Positions 1-10,977 are shown, counted from the stretch's first letter. The stretch is 64,000 nucleotides of DNA from Papilionanthe hookeriana x Papilionanthe teres (GCA_022702705.1 CM040427.1:76685283-76749282); one strand, 5' to 3'. Notes: generated by a model from the sequence alone, not told the origin. A program made the numbers and translations.

Positions 1-180
1 TGCGATCATTTCTTCGATTTTTGTAGTAGAATTCTCTACTCCTCTATTGAAGAATCCTCTTTCTTTGATAAGTCTTTTCTTCATCAAGCCTTTGTTGAAG
101 ATTCGCTGTGCCTCCGAACTGACGAATTTTCTCCGTTTGAAAACTTTAGTTTTCGTGGTTTCTAGGAATTTGGAAGCCAT
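1..180 (-). CDS. ORF3a of element A, N-terminal 60 codons
   Basis: The start is the ATG at 180-178, the same relative place as the ORF3a starts in elements C (14088) and B (45417). All 60 codons to the window edge are open. The product is very basic and contains an RRKFVSSEAQR-like stretch followed by KKRLIKERGF, matching the C and B copies nearly residue for residue. In those copies the protein continues into a W..LCYTTAAVVVPVVKEFY core of the putative plant transposon protein family. The biochemical role of this family is unknown. It occupies the env-like position of Athila elements, but no signal peptide or membrane segment is visible in this part. This is the only undamaged ORF3 start in the window. 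Confidence 0.75.
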   Translation of the reverse strand, partial: MASKFLETTKTKVFKRRKFVSSEAQRIFNKGLMKKRLIKERGFFNRGVENSTTKIEEMIA

Positions 181-595
181 TTTGGATGGAATGGATTTAT
201 CTCTAGTCGTTCCTAAGGAAGAAAATTGTGTAAAATCGGATTTGGAATAATTTCTTACGAAGGAATGGCTTAGATCCGTCCAAAACCGCACGAAAAATCT
301 TTAAGAAACCAAATTTTTAATTGCCTCGCCTTCGGCGGGAAGTTCCTCTCCATCGGCGACTTAGTTATAAAACTGAATGAAGTAATGGTCCACGATCTCA
401 CTGTCAGCGGGTTCGAGCTCGCTGTCTGTGAGATTCGTAAAAATCGCCCATTTTCGCTCTGTTCTGAATATTTTCTGATCTCATCCAATAGGTTCAGTTT
501 TTGTGATGATTCTAATAAAAATTTGAGTAGTAAGATTTGTTTTAATAATATAGGCTCACTAATATGTAGACATTTAAAAATAAAAGACTACTATG
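181..595 (-). promoter_or_regulatory. Pol-ORF3a spacer with U3-like GC module (element A)
   Basis: Spacer between pol and ORF3a without a credible ORF. Bases about 318-432 hold several GC-rich motifs of the CGCCGTCGGCG type in otherwise AT-rich DNA. The same motifs, with a matching ATAACTA stretch between them, occur in this element's own LTR at 7275-7455. The stretch therefore looks like a copy of the U3 module. A role as an internal promoter for ORF3a is inference only. Confidence 0.55.
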
Positions 596-640
596 AGTTG
601 CCTCCCATAAAGCGTTTGGTTTAACATCGTCGACTCGAGC
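596..640 (-). other. Conserved post-pol motif, element A
   Basis: On the minus strand the block reads from a GTTAAAC core into TATGGGAGGCAACTC, just after the end of pol. The same block follows pol in C (14480-14520) and B (44999-45044) and ends the gag-protease ORF of D (20601-20647). In B and D the version TGGGAGGCAACCCA can form a small TGGG/CCCA hairpin. The function is unknown. Confidence 0.7.
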
Positions 641-649
641 CTAATTCGG

Positions 650-1869
650 TTAGTGTTCGAGTTGACTAAGCATTAAAACCTCTTTAAAATTTGGTCGTCT
701 ATTTTCGAAATATGGTTTTAATCTATGTCCATTTACTTTAAATCTATGTCTTGTTTTTGGATCTTCAATTTCTATAGTTCCATATGAAAATATTTGAGTT
801 ATGGTGAAAGGTCCTAACCATTGAGATTTCAATTTCCCAGGAAATAATTTCAATCTAGTATTATAAAGCAAAACTTCTTGTCCTGGTTCAAAATTTCTCT
901 GATTAATTTTCCGATCATGCCATAATTTCATCCTTTCTTTATAAATCTTATCATTATCATATGATTCATTCCTTAATTCTTCCAATTCATTTAATTGCAA
1001 CAATCTCTTCTCACCAGCTTCTTTCATATTATAATTAAATTCTTTAATCGCCCAATATGTTTTATGTTCTAATTCAACTGGTAAGTGGCAAGTTTTTCCA
1101 TATATAAGCCTGTAAGGAGTCATTCCAATCAGAATTTTATAAGCAGTCCTGTATGCCCATAATGCAGTGTCTAGTCTTATAGACTAGTCTGATCTGTTAT
1201 AATTTACAGACTTTTCTAATATACGCTTAATTTCTAGATTAGAAACTTCAACTAATCCACTAGTTTGTGGATGATAAGCAGTTGATATCTTATGCAAAAT
1301 ATTATACTTTTCTACTAGTTTGTGAATATATTTGTTTCTAAAATGAGTTCCTCCGTCAATGATAATCACTCTCGGCATTCCAAATCTAGTAAAAATATTT
1401 TTCATTAAAAATTTTGAAACACTTTTAGCATCACACATAGATAAAGCTTGTGCTTCAATCCATTTGGAAACATAATCAAGAGCTACTAATATATATGAGT
1501 TTCCAAATGACGGAATAAAAGGTCCCATGAAATCTAATCCCCAAACATCAAAAATTTCAACTTCTAATATAAAATTCAGAGGCATTTCATTTTTTCTTGA
1601 TATGTTTCCTACTCTTTGGCATTTATCGCGGGTTTTTATATATCTATATACATCTCTAAATAGAGTAGGCCGGTAGAATCCAGTTGTAGAATTTTATATG
1701 CAGTTTTATCTGTCCCAAAATGTCCTCCAAAATCATAGTCATGACATTTTTGAATGATTGGTTCAGTTTCGTCATAAGGCACGCATCTTCTAATAATTAG
1801 ATCCTTACATTGCTTATATAAGTATGGTTCATCCCAAAAATATGATTTAGTATCGTGAATGAATTTTTT
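650..1869 (-). pseudogene. pol: Integrase of element A (zinc finger, DDE core, C-terminus)
   Basis: The integrase core (1585-1184) keeps GLDFMGP (first catalytic Asp), IIIDGGTHF (second Asp) and QTSGLVEVSN (Glu), so all three metal-binding residues are present. The C-terminal part (1123-650) starts at MTPYRLIYGKTCHLPVELEHK and ends in a chromodomain-free tail with VNGHRLKPYF, as in Athila. The N-terminal HHCC region between 1869 and 1600 is readable only with a stop and a frame change. A further break separates core and C-terminus around 1124-1184. Integrase would insert the reverse-transcribed DNA in the nucleus; this copy cannot be made as one protein. Confidence 0.88.
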
Positions 1870-2460
1870 CTATTGTTGCAAAGCTAACATAGGTGGTAAA
1901 ATGTCACTTACAATATAATTTACTATATCACCATACCAAGGTATTTTCAACTCATTTATATTATAAAGTTGTTCATCAGGAAAACTGTTTAAAATTTCAT
2001 TATCAATATTAGATAATTCATGATTTTCTAATCTTGATAAATGATCGACAATTTGATTATCAGTTCCCTTTTTGTTAATTATCTCAAAATCAAATTCTTG
2101 CATTAATAATATCCATCTAATTAATCTTAATTTAGAATCTTTCTTTTCCATTAAATATTTTATAGCAGAATGATCAGTATGCACAATACATTTAGTTCCT
2201 ATTAGATAATGCCGAAATTTATTAAAAGCATATACAATTGCTAACAATTCTCTTTCAGTAACTGTATAATTTATTCCAGCATCATTTAGAGTTTTACTAT
2301 GTAGTATATAACTTTGAAAATCTTATCATATCTTTGCCCAAGAACTGCTCCTATAGCATAATCACTAGCATCACACATAAGCTCAAATGGTTTCTCCCAA
2401 TTAGGTGAAACTATTATAGGTCTTGTAATTAATTTATCTTTTAATAATTCAAAAGCATTC
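1870..2460 (-). pseudogene. pol: RNase H region of element A pol
   Basis: Two frames carry the domain. The first (to 2286) has FELMCDASDYAIGAVLGQR, in which the DASD aspartate is a catalytic residue. The second (2247-1870) has LLAIVYAF-like sequence, HTDHSAIKYLM and DHLSRLE, typical of the gypsy RNase H and connection. A frameshift near 2250-2290 separates them. RNase H degrades the RNA strand during reverse transcription and leaves the polypurine primer. Homologous stretches are seen in C (16233-15778) and B (43277-43620). Confidence 0.85.
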
Positions 2461-3480
2461 GAGCATTCGATTGTAAATTCAAATTTCTTGTCCTTTTCAA
2501 GAAGTTGGCATAGAGGTTTAGTAATTTTTGAAAAATCTTTAATATAACACCTGTAAAATCCAGCATGTCCAAGAAAACTTCTTACCCCTTTTACCGTAGT
2601 TGGAGGTGGTAATTTAGCTATTACTTGAATTTTTGGAGGGTCTACTTCCATGTCTTTTTTCTGAAATTTTATGCCCTAATACAATGCCGCCTGTAATTAT
2701 AAATTGACATTTCTCCCAATTAAGAACTAAATTAGTTTTCTCACATACTTCAAATACTTTTTCAAGATGATTTAAGCATGTGTCAAATGTTATTCCAAAT
2801 ACAGAGAAATCATCCATAAATACTTCTATTCCATTATCAATTAATTTACTAAATATAGACATCATACATCTTTGGAATGTTGCAGGTGCATTACATAATC
2901 CAAAAGGCATTCTTCGAAAAGCGAAAGTTCCATAAGGACTAGTAATGTAGTTTTATCTTGATCCTCAGGAGCAATTTGTATTTGATGATAACCGGTATAT
3001 CCATCTAAGAAACAAAAATACTTATATCCGACTAATCTATCTAACATCTGGTCTAGAAATGGTAAAGGGAAGTGATCTTTTCTAGTGGCTGTGTTTAATT
3101 TTCTATAATCAATACATATTCTCCATCCAGTAACTTGTCTTATAAGGATAAGATCGTTATTTTCATTAGCTTTGACAGTCTCCCCTCCTTTTTTAGGCAC
3201 ACAGTGAATTGGGCTTACCCAAGCACTGTCAGAAATAGGATATATAATACCATTATCTAACCATTTTAAAATTTCTTTCTTGACTACTTCTTTCATTATC
3301 GGATTTAATCTCCTTTGTGGATCGGCTTTAGGTTTATGTTCATTATCTAAAATAATTATGTGCATACAGATTGAAGGACTAATTCCTTTAATATCTGCTA
3401 AAGTCCAACAAAAAATTTTCTTATATTTTTTTAACGTATCTAAAAGTTTTTGTTCTTGAGATTCATTTAATTCAGATGAA
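2461..3480 (-). pseudogene. pol: Reverse transcriptase of element A
   Basis: The RT fingers/palm are clear: PIHCVPKKGG, WRICIDYRKLN, FLDGYTGYHQI (first catalytic Asp) and MPFGLCNAPATFQRC, then FMDDFSVFG (the two further Asp) and FLGHAGFYRCYIKDF. A single missing base between DKTT and the TSPYG block, near 2945, throws the frame so that the ORF ends at 2862; the correct frame resumes with MPFGLC at 2910. A second frame change lies near 2650. All three catalytic Asp codons survive, so loss of function comes from the frameshifts rather than active-site change. Confidence 0.9.
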
Positions 3481-4560
3481 ATAATAACTGGCAGAGTTGA
3501 AGAATTACCTAAGTAATCATATTTTAAATGATTAGGTAACATTTTTAACTCAAGTTCAGGAGGTTTATTAATTGATGGAACTATATTTTTTTCAGTATTT
3601 TCTTTGTTATCCAAAAATTCAAATTTCTCTTGAATATAATCTAGTTCTTCCTTTATATCGGCTTTTTCAATTAATTCAATATTTTCTTTTTCTAATTTTT
3701 CTTCATAATATTCTTTAAAATGTTCTTTTTTGTAAATGATCAAGTACTTCCATTCAAAAACACTCATCATCTTTTCTAGCGCAGGATATTTCATTGATTT
3801 AGCAATATTAAAAGTTACTTTTTGGACATTTACTCTCATAGTTAATTCTCCTTTCTGAACATCAATCATAGCTTTTCCAGGTGGCTAAAAATGGTCTTCC
3901 TAAAATGATAGGAATTTCTTTATCATCTTCCATATCTAGAACAATAAAATCTACGGGGAAGATAAATTTATCCACTTTTACTAATACATTTTCAATAACT
4001 CCCTTAGGATATGTAACGAACGGTCAGCTAACTGAAGAGTTACTGAAGTAGGTGAAATTTCTCCCAATCCTAATCTCTTGAAAATTGATAGAGGCATTAG
4101 ATTTATGCTTGCTCCTAAGTCACACAAAGCTTTTCCATAGAATTTTTCTCCAATAACGCAGGGTATAGTGAAACTACCGGGATCTTTTAATTTTTCGGGA
4201 AGTTTTTCCGAATAATAGCACTACACTCTTCACTAAGTGCAACCATTTCATTATCAGTAAATTTTCTTTTTTTTATTAGAATATCTTTCATAAATTTTAC
4301 ATAGTTTGGCATTTGTTCTAAAGCTTCTACGAAAGGAATATTTATCGTTAATTTCTTCAAAATTTTAAGGAATTTAGCAAATTGTTTGTCTTTTTTATGT
4401 TGAATTAGTCATTGAGAAAATGGTGGTGGAGGTTTTTCAACAGAAATTTTCATTGGTATTAAAGGATTTTCTAAGTTTGGATCTTGTTGATTATTTTCCT
4501 TTTCAATTTCCACTTCCTCTTTTTGACTTTCAGGTTCTTTCTAAATTCGAGGTTCTAATT
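3481..4560 (-). pseudogene. pol: Protease and flanking linker of element A
   Basis: Minus-strand translation gives a gag-protease linker rich in KPPPPF. After it come ALEQMPNYVKFMKDIL and the protease itself, with a C-D-L-G-A-S active-site block around 4100-4130 as in other Athila proteases. Then follow an LGRPFLAT-like flap region and the MIDVQKGELTM segment (3869) leading to RT. The reading frame changes several times between 3870 and 4250 with in-frame stops. The protease would mature Gag and Pol inside the particle. Comparison with D, where this region is nearly intact, supports the assignment. Confidence 0.75.
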
Positions 4561-5962
4561 CTTTTCCACTTCATAATTGTATCGCTTTAATTTGTTCATT
4601 TCCCTTGTCTTTGGGATTTATTTCCACATTACTAGGAAATGTTCCGAGTATTCTATTATTAAGTGCAGTAGCGATATGTCCAAGTTGAGTTTCAATATTT
4701 TTGATAGTTGTCCCTTGATTTTGTAATTGGTTTCCTTGTATTTGTAATTGATTTCCTTGATTTTGTAAATGTTGGCCCATATTTAATAATTCTTCTATAG
4801 ATAATTTCTTATCTTTAAATTGAGGGTTATTATTATTAAATCCAGGTGGATAATTAGGTTTATAATTAGGATTTCCTTGATTAAGTAGATTTCCTAATTG
4901 TTGTGTCATATTATTCATCCAAGGTTGATTAGTTGTATTATTATTCCAATTAAAATTAGGATGATTTTTCCATCCGGGATTATAATAATTTGCATAAGGA
5001 TTATTGGATTACGTTGTTAATTGCATTAATTGTTTCATATTGAGATTGGGATTCTATAAGTTGTCCGGATGAATTTGCTTCGTTACGGTTGGAGAGTAAT
5101 TCATTCCAAAATGATCTAATTTTTTAGATACGACGGCGATTTGTGAAGCTAACATAGATATTGCATCATTTTCATGAATACTAGCTAATTTTTTTTGAAT
5201 TCATTCTATCAACAGGCCATTGAAAATTATTTGTTGCCATTTTTTCGATTAGTGCATAGGCTTCATCAAATGGTTTTGACATTAATGATCCTCCAGCATC
5301 AGCATCGATGATTGATCTTAAAGATCCTACTAATCCATTATAGAAACTTTGGATAATTAACCAATCTGGTAACGCATGATGTGGGCATTTCCTAAGAGGT
5401 TCTTTAAATCTCTCCCAAGATTCATATATTGACTCTCCATCAAATTGACTAAAAGAAGTTATATCATTTCTAAGCTTAGTAGTTTTAGATGGTGGAAAAT
5501 ATTTGGATAGAAATTTTTGTGATAATTCTCCCCAAGTTTTAATAGATCGAGGTGCTAACGAATTTAACCACATTTTCGCTTTATCCCTTAAAGAAAAAGG
5601 AAAAAGTCTAAGTCTAATAGCATCGTTAGATACTCCTTCATATTTGAAAGTAGCACATAGTTCTAAAAAACTAGCAAGATGTAAATTAGGATCTTCGGTA
5701 GGTGAACCACTAAATTGATTGTTTTGTACCATTTGGATAATTGCAGGTTTAAGTTCGAATGAATTAGCAGCTACATCAGGGTTTTGAATAGTTAAATGAA
5801 TTTCATCTAATGTAGGGTTGGCATAATCTCGTAATGGTCTTGGTTGATTTATATTTTCATTTTCAGGTATATTTGTCATTTGTGTTAAATTAATAATTTC
5901 TCTTTTTTATTTTCTAATTCTTTTAATTGTACGCTCTAATTCTGAATCGTAAGGTATTAAAT
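4561..5962 (-). pseudogene. gag: Gag of element A
   Basis: The capsid-type retrotransposon gag domain is open from 5879 to 5181 and contains FELKPAIIQMV, LHLASFLELCATFKY, RLFPFSLRDKAKMWL and LSQKFLSKYFPPSKTTK. A longer gag start is likely: upstream of 5879 the same frame reads IPYDSELERTIKRIRK, which C and D also carry (VPYDSEIERTIRRIRK in C), but one stop intervenes. Frameshifts near 5185 and 5000 cut off the C-terminal part. That part resumes at 4918-4571 with an Asn/Gln-rich low-complexity stretch including repeated QGNQLQ units. No CCHC zinc knuckle is evident, as is usual for Athila gag. Gag would form the cytoplasmic particle. Confidence 0.85.
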
Positions 5963-6038
5963 TTTCATTTCCAAATTTTCACATACAATTTTATAAAAAT
6001 AAAATAGTCTGTTACTTTAGTAAATAATTTCTTTACTT

Positions 6039-6055
6039 CCCCGGCAACGACGCCA
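6039..6055 (-). promoter_or_regulatory. Primer binding site (tRNA-Asp), element A
   Basis: Read on the minus strand this is TGGCGTCGTTGCCGGGG, which differs at one base from the complement of the plant tRNA-Asp(GTC) 3' end. It follows the LTR end (CA at 6063-6062) after the short spacer AGTTGT. tRNA-Asp priming is the established habit of Athila. Confidence 0.85.
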
Positions 6056-6098
6056 ACAACTTGACCCACTTTTAATATGTATGCAATTTATGTTTATA

Positions 6099-6110
6099 AC
6101 AACGGCACCA
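6099..6110 (-). promoter_or_regulatory. Fossil PBS inside LTR A
   Basis: Minus-strand TCAAGTTTTTGGTGCCGTTG lies 37 bp inside the LTR end. It has the same spacer-plus-PBS layout as the real PBS 45-60 bp further on. Comparable internal copies sit in the LTRs of C, D and E. Confidence 0.6.
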
Positions 6111-7190
6111 AAAACTTGATTCCGCTTTAAATATAGATATATGATTTAATGTATAATGTGGATTCTACGCAAGTATACGTATGTATCAAGTAATATAAGG
6201 CTCTAGTGGAGTCCTGGTTATCGATCCCATAGGGAAACTTTTAACAGATTTGTTATCAGCTAAATTTAAAGGAATTACTTACTAATATAGTAAACTAAAA
6301 TTAAAAGTAACTATTGCAACTAAAGTAAACTAATGCTTGAAATAAGTTGATTTAAATAATTCAGAAAAAAGTATCCTTCTCCTTGTTTTTAGAAAATTAA
6401 GTGAATGATGAATTTAAATAGATTTTTTAAATTGTATTGTGACAAATATGAGCATTCCTATTCTTTACCCTTTGGTCCAGGTGCGAAGAACATTGACTAA
6501 TCCTATGTTTGATTATTGAATCGCAGGCTAGAGTTGGGAGGATACTAGTCGCCACTTCGAGCTCCCACGTTCCCCTCACCCGAGGGCTAACATCTACACT
6601 TCAACTCTCAAACAGTAGGACCGAATTGAGTATTTTAGTCTGTCACACTAAAATATTCAATTCTACGCCCGATAATTAATATTTCCCTATTTATTTGCAC
6701 CCGCCTTCCAAGGCTTTTGACTTCCCTGAATATTGGATGTAATTTTTACTATAGTTGATAATTCAACATATTTTAACTACTCAATTGGCCAGATTGAAAG
6801 TAAATTAAGTTTTAAGTAAAAACTTATCACAATTTATTTTAATATTATATTATGTGCTTCTATTTAATTTCATCAATCCGCATAATTTTCATAAACAATG
6901 AGAAAGACTAAGAAAACTACTCAGAATGCATGGGAATAAAACAAATCATGGATTTCATTTAAAGTTAACTACAATAAACAAAGATACTTATCTTAATTTC
7001 CTCCCCAAACAGACTCCTTGAAGTTCCTTTGACTTTTTCTTCTAGTACAGCAAACTAAATAGCACTCAATTAAACTAATGAACTCACTAAACACACTCAA
7101 ACTAAATTAAACTCACACAAATGACACTTAAGAAAATGAAAAGAGACTAAGACTCTCTAAAATAGACACACACTAGACACTAGAATTCGG

Positions 7191-7206
7191 CCTCTATTTA
7201 TAGAGG
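7191..7206 (-). promoter_or_regulatory. TATA box of LTR A
   Basis: Perfect palindrome CCTCTATAAATAGAGG, downstream of the GC module and about 430 bp into the LTR. LTR F has CCTCTATATATAGAGG in the same place (32163-32178). It likely sets the U3/R border about 30 bp downstream. Confidence 0.65.
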
Positions 7207-7274
7207 TAAGTAAAGGTCCAAGGGGTGCTTAAACACCTCTTCAAAAAGTGTCCAGGTTCAATGTATATGCATTT

Positions 7275-7455
7275 TGAACTAGCTCACCGTCGGCGGGAAA
7301 CGACCTCGCCGTCAGCGGGTCTTCTAGAAGGTCTTCAAACCGCGCGATCTAGCTGTCGGCGGGCTCGGGCTCGGTGTTGGCAAGGTAGTTATAATTCCTT
7401 CAGAAATTTCTCCTCACGATCTCGCCGTCGGAGGCCTCGATCTCGCCGTCGACGA
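7275..7455 (-). promoter_or_regulatory. GC-rich U3 module, LTR A
   Basis: Repeated CGCCGTCGGCG-type motifs in AT-rich flanks, ending about 70 bp upstream of the TATA box. A related module with the same motif type lies in the pol-ORF3a spacer of the same element (318-432). Confidence 0.65.
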
Positions 7456-7633
7456 AGTAGTTATATTTGCATGAATTTCCTCCTTTTTGATCCAAATTTG
7501 CTCAATTTCATGCTTTTTGCTTCCATCACTTATAAATTTTTATTCCTGCAATAAAATAAATAAAATACCTTTCTTTAAAGTGCAATTTCATCAAAAATAT
7601 ATATGAATTTCTTGATGTATTTTTCTGTGATCA

Positions 7634-7826
7634 ACTCATATAGACCTCTTCATCTAAATTCACATTTAGAAAGGCAGTTTTCACATCCAATTGGTGTAAC
7701 TCCAAATCAAAATGAGCTACTAATGCCATGATAATTCTAAAAAAATCTTTCTTAGAAACCGGAGAAAATTTTTCTTTATAGTCGATGCCATCTTTTTGAG
7801 TGAAACATTTGGCAACAAGTCTAGCT
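7634..7826 (-). pseudogene. pol: Copia-1 reverse transcriptase fragment
   Basis: Minus-strand translation gives the copia RT block KARLVAKCFTQKDGIDYKE, then FSPVSKKDFFRIIMALVAHFDLELHQLDVKTAFLN (quoted across two adjoining pieces), ending DEEVYM. The usual GFTQ is changed to CFTQ. LTR A begins immediately after it (7633) and the end of LTR C immediately precedes it (about 7829). It is therefore a sliver of one copia element caught between two Athila insertions. It fits as the continuation of the copia integrase at 26869-28170, but roughly 60-80 RT codons between the two pieces are absent. Confidence 0.88.
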
Positions 7827-7828
7827 TT

Positions 7829-9586
7829 AAATATAGTTATAAATATAAGAATTCGACACCACTAGTAGAAAATCTAAATCCTTAGTAACGGTGCCAAAAC
7901 TTGGAGTGTAATTTTAATTTTAGTAACAATTATATATTGTAATCTTTTAATCACAGAGTTACATTTAAACGCAAGTATATGTATCGCTTAAGTAATATAG
8001 GGCTCTAGTGGAGTCCTGGATATCGATCCCACAGGGAATATTTTAGAGGCTACAGACTAGGATTATAGAAATCAATTCAGAATCACAACTAAATCGAAAT
8101 ATCCTATCTGTCACTAATACGCAATCGATAATAATATGATGTTTAAATTAAACTAGTTCTACTAACAATCAACTAATACTACTAAAGTAAAGTTCAAATA
8201 TATGAGCAAGAATCTTTCTCCTTTGTTAAGATATTTAAGTGAATAGATGATTAGAATTAGTTAAAAAAATAGTGTTGTGTCAAATAGGAGCATACCAATT
8301 TTTTACCCTTTGGTCCAGGCATAAAGAACATTGACTAATCCTATGCTTGGTTACTGAATCTGCGGCTAGGCTGGGAGGATATCGGCTTTCACTTCGGAGC
8401 TCCCAGATTCCCCTCGCCTGAGGGCTAACAATCTACAATTCAGCACCCAAACGATAGAACCTAATTGAGGATTTTAGCCTGTCGCTCTAAAATCTCCAAT
8501 TCTACGCCCAATAAATATTATTTCCCTATTTATTTGCACCCTCCTTCCAAGGACTTTGACCTCCATGAATCTCGGATGTAATCTTTACTATAGTTGTTAA
8601 ACTCAACAGATTTTAATTATTCAATTGGCCAAAATTGAAAGTAAATTAAGATCTAAGTAAAAGATTATCAAAACTTCTTTAAATCTTTTATGGCACATTA
8701 ATTCTATTTATCATTCCACAAAAATATTAAAACTAGGAGAAAGACAGATCAACTACTCAAAATTCATGAAGAGGATGCAATAAAACTTTGATTTCATATA
8801 TAAAAGTAAAGTTCTACAAACTAAAGTAAATAAACATAACTTATCTTAAATTCCTCCCCAAGCAAACTCCTTGAAGTTCCTCTGAATCTCTTCCTTTCTT
8901 TACAGTACGTGAAATTCTCCTTCGAAACGGCAATGCAGAAGAGATCTCTCACTTCCCTTCCACTCTTACAATCCTTCAAAGAATTCCTCACAATCTCTAT
9001 TTGAACTCACTATTTAACACTCACTAATAACAATGGACAATAGTGGACTCTCTATTGGACACTAAGTAATTATTAGAAATCTCTAATAGTACTTTTTACA
9101 TACTCTCAGTGACTTTTAGAGGACACCAAAAGGACAATTTTTGGCCTAAAATGGTTCTTTTTAAAGTTGTTGAAGAGTCACCAAGGATTTTGCAAGCATC
9201 CCTTTGAAAATTGTCCACATTCGACGTATTTTGTGAAAGAACCATCGATCCCGCCATCGGCGGCCTCAAGTTGCGCCGTCGACGGCCTTCTAGAAACAGT
9301 GCCTTAAGCTGACCTCACTGTTAGCGACCTCGATCTCCGCCATCGGCGGCCTCTTTTGGAATATATTCTGAACTCTCGGGAAAATCACATCATTGGCGCC
9401 ATCGACCTCGCCGTCAGTGCCCTAGGTCAAATTTTCATATCTTAGTCCTTTTTGCATATTTTCGCTCCTTTATCCTTAAATCTTCATACATGCAGAAAAG
9501 CACAAAAAACCTCTTCTTTAAAGTGCAATATCATCAAAATCAGTGTAAAATAAGCATGAAAATCTTAACCCTTTTTCCTTGGGTCA
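7829..9586 (-). repeat. 3' LTR of element C
   Basis: Starts TGACCCAAGG at 9586 directly after the polypurine tract and runs to about 7829, where it joins copia RT. It has the ATTGCACTTTAAAG box, a GC module at 9247-9425, the conserved R/U5 block and a fossil PBS at about 7890. The final bases seen in the 5' LTR (ending GGTCA) are absent here. Homologous along its length to 25109-26868. Confidence 0.9.
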
Positions 9587-9587
9587 A

Positions 9588-9603
9588 AATCCCTCAAACT
9601 TAA
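9588..9603 (-). promoter_or_regulatory. Polypurine tract of element C (LTR-proximal)
   Basis: Minus-strand AAGTTTGAGGGATTT abuts the TG of the 3' LTR. It follows the stretch ACTTGAGGACAAGTAAT, which also precedes the PPT in B, D and G. It would prime plus-strand synthesis. Confidence 0.8.
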
Positions 9604-10977
9604 CTATTACTTGTCCTCAAGTAATCTTTAGTACTACATAAAAGTTATGATTCATTGTGGTATAGTTTTAATTCAGAAATACTATAATTTTGATTTAAAT
9701 AAATATTATAGCAAGAATTCTTAGAAAGATTTCAAGTAATTAGATTAATTCTGCAGGTATAAGGCTATCTAGTCATCAAGTCTAAGAGTTCTAGTTTTTT
9801 ATTCATTTCAAGAATGACTATATGTTGCAATATCAATTCAGTTAGAATATTTAGAAGATAGGAACTTCATGAGGATACTATTAAGTAAAGAAACTCATCG
9901 TAAATATAAGTTCAGAAATGCTTTTAGTTTTCCCTTTATGTTAATCCAAGTGAAGCCAATTTTTGATAAGACATCTCTTTAAGCTTCTCCTTACTTTTTT
10001 TTTATTGTTTTTCAATCCTATTTTTTCTTTCTTCTTTTCAAGGATTGTTTTTCAATCCTTTTCTTTTTCTTTCTTTTTTTTTTCTTTTTTTCAAGTGAGG
10101 ATTACTATATTTGGACAACCTGTTAATAATTTTGAACTTCACTCTTTATTTCCTAAATTTGAAACTTTAAAATATTTTTTTACCTTATATGTACTTCATA
10201 GCTTTTTACATCATTAAATCCCAATTTTTTCTTTCTCAACTAAATTCCTAAGATTCTTAATATTTCAAAATATAGTTTTCTTTATTTTAAATAGTTAACT
10301 ACATTCTTATCGTCTTATACTAAATATCTTAACCTACAAAATTAGTTTTCATTACCAAAAATAATTCTTTGAATCTTCTATAATATTTAGATAAAATCTA
10401 AATATAGTTAACTGAATTAAATTTTATCACAAAAATCATATATAATTTTTGATGATATGTTAATTAAGAACATATAATAGTTAAGATTTTTCTCCCCTCC
10501 CCCAAACTTAAAGTTTTCTATAATAGAAATAGTACATGGTGGAAAGAAAAATTCTAAATATAAAATTCATACCTTTGCACTTTAGACATTTTTGTCCTTT
10601 TGAAATTTATAGGTTTTTCTCAAAATTTCTAACTTCAACTGTCCTATAATATTTAAAAATCTTTCTACTCACATAACAGTTTAGAGAATTTGTTGGGGTA
10701 ATGAAATTTTAAAACAAGTATATAAAACATTAAATAATAACAACTAACTACACAGGACATATGCATTTCACAACACAGAACAAACAGTTTACTATTTTAA
10801 CTATTCAGTTCACAATTATAATTACCATCACAAATATCTAGAAATGAAAATGCAAACTGCAAAACTAAAAACATATCCCAGAATCAAGCATAGTCCATAG
10901 AATACAATAAAAATCAAAGTAATACAACAAAACTAAAAAAAAAATAAATACATCACATCACATCATTATCACAAATC
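9604..10977 (-). other. 3' UTR of element C with purine tract and second PPT
   Basis: No coding sequence; the open frame on the plus strand at 9963-10217 is only the complement of a purine-rich tract. Seen in it: a long A/G tract (minus strand, 10093-9991) between conserved flanks that also occur in B, D and G, and a second PPT-like tract at 10513-10492, about 0.9 kb upstream of the LTR-proximal PPT. Confidence 0.75.
10492..10513 (-). promoter_or_regulatory. Internal PPT-like tract, element C
   Basis: Minus-strand AAGTTTGGGGGAGGGGAGA, followed by a TTAACT-containing stretch. The same tract is present in B (48901-48923), G (54039-54056) and twice in D (19580-19596, 19805-19826). Confidence 0.6.

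Larger units (their letters stand above)
1..7633 (-). mobile_element. Athila-lineage Ty3/gypsy element A (3' end off window)
   Basis: Read on the minus strand the order is 5' LTR (7633-6062), tRNA-Asp PBS, gag, protease, RT, RNase H, integrase, conserved post-pol motif, GC-rich spacer and the start of ORF3a. This is the Athila order: gypsy domain order with an extra ORF behind pol. The remainder of ORF3a, any ORF3b and the 3' LTR lie beyond base 1. The LTR starts TGATCACAG and interrupts copia RT sequence at 7634, so A is younger than that copia copy. Gag and pol carry frameshifts and stops, so A is non-functional as read. Domain identities are seen directly in translation; the lineage name follows from established knowledge of Athila. 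Confidence 0.9.
6062..7633 (-). repeat. 5' LTR of element A
   Basis: The LTR begins TGATCACAG at 7633 and ends GGGTCA at 6062, about 1.57 kb. It contains an ATTGCACTTTAAAG box (7586-7573), a GC-rich U3 module (7455-7275) and a TATA box in CCTCTATAAATAGAGG (7206-7191). It also holds the family's conserved R/U5 block with CTCCACTAGAGCC and ACTTGCGT near its end, and a PBS-like relic at 6110-6099. The U3 start closely matches LTR F. No second LTR for A is inside the window. Confidence 0.88.

Noticed and set aside
7829..9586. Treating LTR C at this position as a solo LTR
   Set aside because: It is directly preceded (minus strand) by a PPT and a complete 3' UTR and pairs with the LTR at 25109-26868.
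9963..10217. 84-residue Phe-rich open frame on the plus strand
   Set aside because: It is the complement of the purine tract in the 3' UTR of element C; similar tracts lie in B, D and G without conserved coding.
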